This document shows, piece after piece, positions 38,501 to 50,500 of a DNA stretch of 61,663 bases (positions are counted from its first letter, which is position 1; every line of letters begins with the position of its first letter). The notes beneath the pieces were generated by a model that saw nothing but the letters and a program-made list of their open reading frames with translations, was not told the DNA's origin and ran no database searches. The DNA comes from Phoronis australis (lineage: Eukaryota; Phoronida; Phoronidae). Position numbers and translations under genes: made by a program. The DNA is taken from assembly GCA_002633005.1 (NCBI GenBank), contig NMRA01000074.1, positions 748,971 through 810,633 on the forward strand, written 5' to 3'.

Positions 38501-41500
38501 TTTTTTTTTCTGCATTAGGACTTTTCCAAATGGGTCGCCAGAGTTGAGAACTTTGTTATTTTCGTGGAAGGTTTTCTTCAACTTTTGGTCTGCATAATTT
38601 GGCTTCAAAGGAATCATTGAAAGATCAGTCTCAGATCTCCAATAAAATGCCAAAATGTGATGACATCTACAGAGCCCAAAGACATCTTGATTAGGTTATT
38701 TGGTAAGTGCTGTTTTAATAAAAGTTCTTTTTCAAAATGGTTAATGAAACAACTGTGATACGCCCCGGCCTCATTCACCCCAGAATGAGTGACAGTAACA
38801 AATCAACTCAAACACATGTATCTAAGATTTAATAAAAGCCTTAACATGTCGCTGTTAAGACTAGATGCACGCACACGAAGAATGGAAATAAAGGTATGCG
38901 TAGGAACGTAAAAAATGCACAAACTTGGATAAATTGGGATTGTCATATTTCCGAAAAGGTCGATCGGGCTCACAGTTATAGTATACCTTTACCGATCTCT
39001 AAAAGTATAAAAAACGGTTTTAAGGATTGTTTTTAAAATGTTTCACTTTTGCGTGAGTGGCTACCAAAAATTATACATTACATGGTAATTATGAATAGAC
39101 GCATAGGTTAAGTTGCTTAAAACGAGAATGAAACAACACCTAAAAATGTAAAAGTGTTTTTGAGATTTCTTCGTGAACAGTTATACCAAATGAAAATGTG
39201 TCATTTTATCGATACCGTTGTTTTGGTACGTGTGGCACCATCTTGTTTATTAAATTAATGACTGGTTAGCATGAACTCACTAAAACACCAAAGTCTACAG
39301 ACTTTTTACTTTCAAAACATACATACAGCTACAGAGTAAATTAAAGTCATTGTGTACATGTAGATTGTTGGCTTAATGAATCGTCTTGTCGATAAGATCC
39401 TATGATTTGAACAGAGCTCAAATCACTTAGTACCGAGCACTCAGGAAACACAAACCTCAGATAAAACATATACATTTTTATACACTTCAATCGAAGTCAA
39501 GAATTCATCCTGATCTTAGAGAGCAACTGCACTATAAAACTATGCTGTGGTTACCTTGACATGAGACGACCGATATTGTTCCACTACTGCCGCATGAATA
39601 GTCCTTTTCAGTAGTTCCATCAGCAAACTGGTTGCCAGGGTTACAAGTATACCTGACTGTCTCTCCGTAGTTGACTGTACTGCCTGTTACATTCTCAGTT
39701 GATAACACGCCGGTCGGAACAGAGCACGTGATAACTAAGGAAAAGAAAACGTAGCTACGATCTTGATGAAGACCGTAACGCACAGCACACGTGGTGCTAC
39801 AGCTAAATTATTTTCAATTTAAACTGCATTACGTCGCTTCTTAGAAGGACTCCGTAACCATGTGTTGACCAAATAACGAATATTGATTACAACTACAGTG
39901 TACATTACTAAAATGTTCATAACAAAACAATTTCTGCAATCCTCAAGGGTTTGGAGACAGTTTGAAAGTTTCACGTAGTCTGCGAAATGGGCAAGAATGA
40001 CTAATCCTTAATTCGCATGAGTAGGTCTACAAGTATATGGACTGCTGTGCAGAATGGACTCCATCTTGAACAACACTGATTCCATTTAGCGACAAAGTGA
40101 GGATTTGGCTTTAACTATTAGAGTATACAGTACAGCTCCCTCTCAGGAACCGAACGAGCAGTGGACTTTCCTTATACGAAATTGGTTTGTGATGAAATCC
40201 CCAAAACAGGATTTAGTATGTTTTTAAAAGAGGTCATTACTTTATAGACACGTGAAACCGCCAGTTTTAATGCACTTCGGATTCAAGTTTCCCAATTTCG
40301 ACGATGTCTCGTTAAATGAGTTCCAACGTATAGATAAATCTGAAGCTTTGCCAAGGAATGAATCCTCGTTCAACTGCTTTAAATCGCTGCCTTGTTGTTG
40401 ATCTGTTACGAGCCGGCAGCTGACATTCTTAGATAGAGAGAAACTAGGGGGAGCTTCTTGGGCCGATCATTTTCCTGTATAGTCATATCCGACGCGTCCC
40501 GGGCCGTGGAACACATCATACGAACGGAGGATTTGGTTAATTATTACACGTGTTTAATGTACAGCGTACACTCAACACGTTCAACCACCTGCTGTTTCTG
40601 CCACTCCCATTTATTTAAATGTACAGGATACAGGTAGGCTATGTTGTTTCATTGTCCTTTAGTTGTTGGGAACACTAAACAGACACGTTGCACAATCCAC
40701 TGGGGTGGTATTGGCGATTTTTATTACCTATGCCTAGAATTAGTAACAATGTTACTTAATTGTACAAGTATATCCACCAACACTTACTACTGCAGCCGCT
40801 GGCATTCACGTTCCCGCTGACGCACTGTGCTTGCTTCGAAGTCGTGTTGTCACTGAATCGATATCCCTGCGTACACGTGTATTCAACCATTTGGCCATAC
40901 GTCAACGACGAAGTGTTTGCAGCGCCATTTGCAATGGCGGTGACATTACAGGTTATGACTACAAAGTAAAGGCACGGTCATTATTATGGTGCAAAACGCA
41001 TTTGGGGGTTAGTTTAGGTAGGGATTACGCAAAAAAGCTAGCTCTGCCTACATACATGTATATCAAACCACAGACTGCGTCGTGCTTTTGCAATTTTATT
41101 AAAAATCTTCGATTCCTCAAAATGGCCGTTATCGGCGAAAACCAACCCGAAGCAAGTACCCGCCCCGGCCATACTTTTACATGTATTTCCCGCGCACCTC
41201 GATTTTACACAATTTCCTATTATGAAAGAGAAGCGAGCATCACGTTGAGCGTGGAATTCCTCTCATGGTGTAGTCTGCTCAAGTTACAAATCAACTTTGT
41301 CAGACTGTATTGGAACATCATTTCTATCTATTTTGTGTTTCTTTTGGGCATATTTGTCTTCAGAGTAAAGCAATCAATTCCAAACCCAATACAATTCTTG
41401 ATATGCACTCCATCTCATTCGAAAACTACCTTTTGCCTCTGCTGGCAGTGAATGTTTGTGAGACAAGATGGCGATCGATCGCCATTGACAGAATTAGAAA

Positions 41501-44500
41501 GGTCTTTACCCTGGCAGTCATTAGCAGTAATGTTTCCACTTGAACACGAACGAGTCTGGATAGTGGTAGAACCGTCCGTCAGGGTGTACCCGTTGGTACA
41601 CGTGTACTGGACAGCCTGGCCGAAAGTTACTGATGACGCGTTGGCAGCGGCGTTTGCGACCGAGTTGACATGGCACGTGATAACTGAAAAAATACATGTA
41701 CACATAGCCTGCGTATTCAAAAGCAGACATGCAATGCTTGTCGATTTTTAATTGCCGATGAATTTTATTTTTTAACTTTTGCAAGACCGGACGTGCGTTC
41801 AGTAAACGCTAGGACCTACGCTAGGACCTAGCTAAAACCTAGTCAAAGTCACGTGCTCTCCTTTAAAATGCACGGCAATATCTCACGTAATCTCGCGAAG
41901 TCTTGCTTTTTAGCGAGGTCCTAACGTTACTGAACGGGAGGCTAGTATGAAGCTTCCCAGCGCTTTTCGAGTTCCAACTCCAACTATTGTACATGATATT
42001 TTTCGTAATACAAGTGAGTATTAAAAACAAGGAGTTGGTGGAGAAATTATTAAAGAAGCACCAAATATGTGCGTATTAGAGCGGAAGTAAAAACAATAAT
42101 TATTGATCAAAAGGCGAAGCAGAAACTTTCAAAATAGCACTTGAGTGAAACTTAACTCATCACATCCCCAAAAGTTGATTAATGTTGACTATACATGTAC
42201 TTGTAATCATCCAAGCAGAAATTCACCTGAAGGCAATTGTAAGTTGGGATACATGTACATGTACTTCTTCGATAATGTGGGAAAAAGTTTCCATGGGTTG
42301 TTTTTCAGATTGGAATCACATTTTTGCATCACTTAAAATACAAACAATGATAAACAAGCTTGAAAAAGAACAACTCAGAGCGTTGAAAAGCAACCACGAC
42401 TGCACCGTAAACGGTGTGCTTCTAGGGGTGTTTATTTGTACAATAAACATGGCCATTAGATGGCTCGTAATACATTAAATTCATTAAATGGAAGGTTATC
42501 TATAGTAGTCGTTTCTCAAAATTATTTGCCAAAATTTTATGAAAATCCGTCAAAGAAATCCAACGATAAAAAGACAAACGTAAAAAAGCATTGCCATTAG
42601 GAACCACAGCAGTAGTTGAATCCATCCATCTACTCTCAGGTTAATAGGAATACAAAATACAAAATTTCAAAAACATTTTGTAAGAGAATTAGCAGATATA
42701 GACTTACGGTAGACGTGAAAAATGTCACGAGGGGGTACCACGTGAGTCATGCTCTTGTCAGTAGGAGCACATCTGCCCATTCTTATAGCGATCCTATGGG
42801 CGGTTTGGCAGATACAGAAGCAAACGACAAAATATAACTGAAATATAATTAAAATCAGGCCCGAAGACAGGGTTCGACCGAACCTCTTCCCGCGGACAAG
42901 GTCCATCACCAGCCTTTCCGGTAAAGATTGACAACAACAAAATTGTTTCAGCTACTAGTACAACTAACCACAATCATGGCCAAGTTATTATTAATTTTGA
43001 ATTTGCTTCCAATTCAAAGCGCTTAGTGGTGTTAGCGTACATGTAGATGACAGGAAAGCGCAGACGATTAGGAGGCTTAATGTTATTCGTCTGCATTGAA
43101 CGCGCGTGGTGACTACACCATAGAGTAACAAGGGAGTCTAGATGTGAATGTCTATAGAATGGTAAGCTATATACTGAGAAATGCCCGACGAGAATGTTCA
43201 TATTATTAGAGAAAAGTAGGTATAATCCTAATAAAAACTTTGCTCAGTGATGAAAGCCTTCTTTTATCAACCAGTGTCAATGGTGCGCAGCCTCGCACTC
43301 TTCATACAAGCAACAAACTTCGTTGAAACAAATTCCAAGGTTACTTGCCACTATTCCGAAGGTTCACTACTCCAAAAATTCGCTATCTTCGAAAGTTCAC
43401 TTTAGTTTCAAATGTCCACAATTCCGAAACCAGACCTTTGACAATTCGTTACTCGTGAATCTTAAATGTATCTAACTATTCATTCTCAAGAAGGGACAAC
43501 TTCTAGCATGGGTTAGGGCTGCGGCGACCAATGGCAGTTTTAAATATAAGCATACTAAATGGGACTCTGTGACTTCGTAAAGAATGGTAGGGACAGGGTA
43601 GCCTACTGACTACATTTAGTTTCGACCAGGTCGTGGGAGTCTCGAGTAGTTCCGGTAGGTGAGGTTGGAGCGCAGCGGTCATAAACTTTTCAGTCGCTTT
43701 GTGAAATAATGCGACCTTGGCGTGGATTTGAGGAATGCATCGTGGTTGATAATTTATCAATAGTCCTACATGTACTTCATATTCTTTTAAAAATGCAAGT
43801 CCAAATATACTATTTTTTCTGCATTCGTAAGACATGTGGGCAATTTTGCATGCGCATAAAATCCAAACAAATGGTTTTAGTAGGGCACTGCTTTTTTCCA
43901 GTGTATCTAATAACCGAAGAATCGTTTTTTTTCATGTAAAAGCAAGAAATTACACCGGAATCGGAAATCTTGGATATTTTCGATGTAGCGAACTTTCACG
44001 CAAGTGAACCTTCCAGTTTCAGCGATGTAAGCAACTTGAGTTAAACGCAAAAATACAGCCAGATAAAAAAATTGTGAAGTCAGTCTACGAGTAAATATCT
44101 CTGTTCGATTTGAAAATTTGGCATGACGAAACGCGAGAACGTTCTCTTTTTGGACCACACTACATCCGGCGAATAGTATCGTCCTGGATTACTGGATTAC
44201 ACACCGACACTCGAATCTCGCTGTATTTACCCACAAAGCCGAAAACATCTCTTAGGCACATTTGCTGCCTCGTTTTCATGCCACGGGACTTTCACAATTT
44301 ATTTGTTGTTGCCTTATTCTTTTCAAGTTAAATTTTCCTCGGATCCATTACTCCATTCGTCCTTCCAATGCCAACGCAGTATTACTGCTGTGTTGTAGGC
44401 TGCAATTCCGATGTAAGAAAGTTTGATAAACTGGACAAAACCAGAGGATGCGTGATCTGAAACGTTGTGCATTCCCGACATCAATGAGAGACACGGAAAG

Positions 44501-47500
44501 GTGCCTGGTTTCCAAAACTAGGCCAAGCATTTTAATACCACCGGGTCAAAGGAGAGTTCTGTCACCGTGTAATCCGGACAGCCCTATGTGTGTCCCGTTC
44601 TTTGCGCGCAACCGTCAGGACATGCTCCGTTTCTGGTATTACGAATTCTGTCTCATCCAAGGGACACAAAGCTGCTAGTTATCGATGTGTATACATATTC
44701 CCTTTAATTAAGATGCCTCAAGGGCATTACCGAAAAATTCAGTGTGGGTGTTTTGTAAAATATCAAAGGTACACTGTTTTTAGAAATTCGAACCATCACC
44801 CGCTTAATGCTGGCTACGGGCCTGAAGATGACCTTTTGTTGATGTAGGATATGTCGAATCCATCCAAAAGCGGGAATGTGTCGTTTCTTTAAAAGAAATT
44901 TATATGTATTTACAAATTTCATAAAAATCTGTCTATGAGCTTCAGAGAAACAAAGAAAAACGTAAAAAAGAACTTGAAACTAGGAGCACAGCGTTCGTAG
45001 GAAAAGAATGTAAGTCATCATCAACCGTTGTCAACTTCATATAAATACAGTACACTATAGAAATTTAATAAAGATCTTGCATGGCGTTCAAGCGATACAG
45101 TCATAGATGCAAAAAAGAAAGCAAAACTGCCACTAGGGGCGTCACAGTAGTCGAAGTCGTCCGAAAATCATTGTCACCCATCCTCTTCATAGTAAGCACA
45201 TAATATGCCTATTTCCACAATCATCGATAGAGTGGTTTGGTTGATAGACGTGCGGACGCGAAAAAACAGACTCCAAAACAGTCAAAATGACCACCAGGTG
45301 GCGTAAAATACCTCAAATCCACCCGAAAACGGAAAGAAAGCGTCATCTCACTAATAGATGCTTACATGCAAAATTTTATGAAAATCCGTTGAGGACCTTT
45401 GAAGATACAGAGGTAAAAATATAAAACTAAAATTGCCACTAGGGAGCACACTGGTAATTGGATCCATCCGAAAGTTCGATCATGGCCCCCATCCATAAAC
45501 AAAAGACATGTGGATAATTTCATGGACATACAACAAAGACGCCGCACACTGGACGGAGGCCGGACAGAAGAACATGGATGTTGGCATAATGTACCCATAT
45601 ATAAATATGTGGGCGCATAAAAACACACAAAGATACATACATTTACAGGGGTAGCCGCCTATGCCTCAAACAAAGTAAAGGTGCATGCACCAACATGCAT
45701 ATGCAAAACACTTGAGCAAACGTATTGACAGTAGACGCAAGGACCCAAACAAATGCACACAGTGTGTGTGTCAAAAGGTTCACGTTATTGTGACATCTTA
45801 TGAAGAAGATCAGCATTTCAGGCACGAGTACAAACCTTGGCAAGGAATGGGTGTGATGCTTCCGTTTGTGCACGTGACATCCTGCGTACTTGACCCACCA
45901 GGGATTTCATATCCGTTGTTGCATGTGTAGCGTACAACGTCTGTGTAGTTGAGAGTCGATGACACATTTGAGGTACCCTGGGTTACGGCGGTGACATTGC
46001 AGATGATACCTGCAGAAGGGCAAGTGACAAACACCAATGTAGATTACCGTATTTTGAAGACAGGTCGTTACTTGGGGTGCAAAGTCACAGTTAGGTCCAT
46101 GAAGTTTGGAGTTGGTACAACCACAGTTTTCAATATATTTTACAATAAACGCATAACTCAAAATATAGCAAGATAGTGGCATTTTTATTGGCTTGTCCGT
46201 GGGGGACAAGGCAGATCCTAACCTCAGTATAAATCTCTAGAGATATACAGAACATGTACTTTGGATCGAACTGGGTAAAAGTAGTACGAAATAAAATCTG
46301 ACACAAAATCAATGCGTTTAAAATGTAAGTCCTTTTCTGAGTAAACGTGGATTATCGGGCTAAAAATTTTCTCGTCATTTTGCTACGCAGCTAGTGCTAA
46401 GCTGCTGTGTTTAGTCTTTCAGCTTTGAGAAGCACTGCAAACAGGTCTTACTGTCTTTATCTTTATTTCAGAGGAATGAATCCTATTTTAAGCACCCACA
46501 GATTTTCTTTATCACGGATACGAGTAAACACTCGTGATACTCTGAATTCTAGATTTGAAGGTTCGTATCCTACAAATGTAACTTCCATCCGCTCCTGACC
46601 ATGTCACATTTTGAAAGCATTACGATGTACAGCGTAGGAAAAATATTCCAAATCTGGAAAAACGTGGCGCCTTCGGTACAGCAACTACGACAGTCCTTTG
46701 GTTAACTTTCAGTTTTTAGAGTAAAATGAACTTACCTTGACATGACCTGACAGCAGGAAGCCAGACGGTAGAATTATGACAAGTGGTAGTGGCGGAAGCG
46801 CCATATTCAGCTGACGAGAACCAGGAACCTTGCGGACACTGGTATGTTACGACGGTGCCTTCTGTCGTATTTTGGGTGTTGACCACCACGTCCGTAATGT
46901 TGCTGCAAATCGCCACTAGAACGAAAGCCAGCACAATAACATTCCGGAGGCCATTTTGAAATGCGATATCACTGCGTCTGCCGTTGAGCGTTAAAAGTCC
47001 CCTGTAGTACATTAGGTACGATTTTGCCTTAAAGAATACAACTTTGTATGCCGAACAAAGAAAATGCTCGATGTCAAAATTGCTGAGTCATGTTTTTCGA
47101 AATTCCAAGATCGAGAATAGCCCAATTTTGATCAGCTGAAACATAATGTTATCACGGCAAGGAATTTTAAGAGAACGATTAGGTAAAAGTAAACAGTCTT
47201 ATTTCGATTTTCGTTCCCAAGCGGCCAGGCAAGGCGAAATGGAGCAGTAAGTAACAGAACAATACAAAAAAAAACATAAGTTTTCAACATTAGCCTTGTT
47301 GGTAAACTACTGCCAAATATCACGAGCAAGTGGCCAACTGTCCTTTTTCTATTGGCCGATTGCCAGGTGTTTTAGGGGATGTGTTTGCTTTCTCGCATCA
47401 CTCATTTAAGTGGGCTTGCGTTCTACGGTACTTCATTATACATGTCTTTCCATTTTGTAAAATGTCAATCTTTATCCAGTCATTATTGTTTTGCATTCTC

Positions 47501-50500
47501 TCCACGTGGACTTCTCGATACCCACTAGTTGCATTTTAGCATGTAATCTATTATAATTGTAATGCCAACAAATGGTTCATTTTTCATACATAGAGCTTGG
47601 CTGAGACGCAATTGATATTTGCGAGAAGTAGCGTGGAAATAGTTTGCTAACCGTTAATTTATTTAAACAATCCAACACAACACACTCTCTTACCAATCAA
47701 ATCGGCGGTGGCCATTTAGGTTGTGTACAGAACGAATATTTTGCTAACGTGGCGAGTATACAAAATACCAAAATTTCACTCATGCGATCTTGCCCAAGCT
47801 CGTCAAAATAGAAAGCTTTTTTACAAAGCACTGACTTCCACATGCCTCAACATATGCGCTTAGAAATACAAGTACTTTAAAAAACATGGGATTCCGACCC
47901 ACTCAAATCGCTAGACTACAAAATAAATATAGACGCTATTTCCAAAACGCTTTAGATGACATTTACCTGCGGCTTTTTCGCACAAGACGTTAAAAGTTGA
48001 GGTGGCGTCAGATATCTTGCTTCGTACAATTATAGCAGCGTTTACGTAAAAAAAGGAAGCCGCCTGGCCAGTACCCGTTGGGGTGTATTTGCTATTTTGT
48101 ATATGCGTGCCATCATCCCACGTCAGAGAGCCGTTGAAGGAGCCGAGGTAATGTGTCGTGGAACCTGCTACCACGCTTGAAGTGAGAAAATTCAGAAACA
48201 TTCACAGACGACTGATTACAGTAACTAGGCATATTGACAGCATTTCACTTGTTTTGTTAGAGAACGTGAATCATTTTTGTCAGGAAAACTGTCCGTATAC
48301 TACAACTGACTATTGCTTTGGCTGACCACAAAAGAAAAAAATATTGCATAGCGTAGAAACGAAACATATGAACGACATCGATAGAAACTCATGAGTGACG
48401 GTGGAGGACTTCCTATCCTGGGTACAGTCCAATTATTACATGTACGTACACATGTAAGCCAACCACTGGCTAAAGAGTATTGTCCTAATTATTTTGAGGC
48501 AATAAGGTATGATTGCGAAGTACAGTGTACTTGACGTCTCTCTTTGTCCGCTAGAGTGCGCAGTTGACAATGACTTGCTTCTAAAGCCCGAATAGACACG
48601 TTTTCATGTCGTTCCGCTCTAGAGAGTCTTGTTATTTGCCCGCTCCCGGCCTAAAATATAGGGGGGCTCGAACCTTTGACAATCTGGACTTTTTACTACC
48701 AAAACATCGGGGTACCCCGTTCAGAGCTATGAATTGTGCATTCGCGCCATTTTGTGGACCTTTGTCTCGTTTTCTCGGACTTTTTGTTATCTTGACCAAA
48801 TTTACTTTCAAAGTAATACAAATGTCAACAACGCCTCTGTCAAAAAGTACATAATCTATACACTAGACATGACCATCGTAGTGGTTTGAGATCCTCCACC
48901 CCATATGTAATTCCTCCGTCGTTCAGTCAGGCATTCAGAAGGTCTACAGTAATGATGTGCACCAAAAACTGGAATTCTTTTCCAGTCTCTGTTAAGGAAT
49001 GCAACTTTTTTACGAGTATAAAAATAATTTTTGAACTGTTTTTCATAACTTTGATAATTCAACAGCCCTGACTCAATTCTCTCTTCCCCGAGAAAACGAA
49101 ATAGCATTGTACAGACCTAGATGCGGTGTTTTCCTCAACACCAAGAAGTTTAGGGACAACTTTAGTAATGTCTCTCCAAACTGTAAATGTGGTGACCATC
49201 AATCTTATCCTCATGTTTTCTTCAAATGTCCCTTCATCGAATACTTGAGAGACTCAATCTTTTGTGCACTCAATGAAAACCAATGCTCTTAATTATCGTA
49301 ATAGTATCCCTACTAAAATTGCATTATTATTGAATGGTAGTCTTAACTTTGACCTTGTTCTCAATGAATTCCTCTTAAGTAATGTTAGCAAACTTTTATG
49401 TATCGCTTATAAAAATTGTTGCTTCTGATTTCCATACATATATCTGTACATGTTTTTGTTTTTATACGTTCGTAATAGCATATCTAAATATTGTAATACT
49501 TATATTAGATACTACTTACATGTATATACCTCTATGTATAATACTTTCATTTATGAATTGTCTACAACCCAGATATAATGCTTCGCGGGGCATTCTAGGG
49601 AAGTAATCCACATGGTGGTGCTGCGACCAAACAAGTTACAGGTCGTCCGTCAGTCAAGAATCATGGACGGAGATAAGTCCTAAGAGTCGTCAGTGGCGGA
49701 TCCAGGATTTTGAGTTGGGATGGCAGGGCAGAGTATTAGCCAGGGTTTTGCCTGTCAGACATTCGCACCCCTGAGCTGCCAAATGGAATATGGGAAAATT
49801 TTAGGGGGGCATAGCCTACTTAAATCCGCCACTGGTCGTAGTTACCCTAACCACTGAAGGATAAATTAGTATTTTTGTAGCAAAATTAATCATTTGATGA
49901 ATGTCTTTGGCACCGACTTTTAACATTGCTTATTTCACTCTAGTACAAGCCGTACATTCAGCGTAATAATGTCACACGTACAACTCCGAGTCGTAACGTG
50001 AACCCCTGTCGAAGACAAGGATGCGCAAACAATATGCATGTTTCACACAAATAAGACCAATTTTTACTGTTTCCACTAGTTCATACGAACCCTGAATGCA
50101 AATACGAACCCTGAATGCAAATTTGAACCACTCATTGATCAGCGAGCGATAGTAAACAGCAGTCGTACACCGGTGGCCACCGGGCGACTGAAGTCGTGAT
50201 CGGATGGCGGCTAGCAGTAACAAATTGGAAAAAAAATAATTGTACAGTTCCGGAAAAGTAACACTGGAATACGAGGACGAAAGGTTTAATCTTCGGTGAT
50301 CAGACAGTCAATAACCCTCTAAGTACCACGAGGACAAGCTTTTAACATGTGTGCCTCGATGTCGCCCGTGAAAGTTGGAGAACACTTTTATTTTGTTTAC
50401 TCGTGGCATGTTGGAAAACGTGAATAACCCACTGCTCCTCGGTCATTCAAAGATGGCGCATAACACGTACGTAAGATTACTCTGCAAATTGAATAACAAG

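Noticed and set aside
40831-41451. 206-residue plus-strand open frame
   Set aside because: Antisense shadow of the Sushi 4 exon plus intron; the minus-strand Sushi reading is far better supported.
42860-42925. tRNA-like T-loop word GGGTTCGACC
   Set aside because: No matching acceptor stem, D-arm or A-box at the right distance on either strand.
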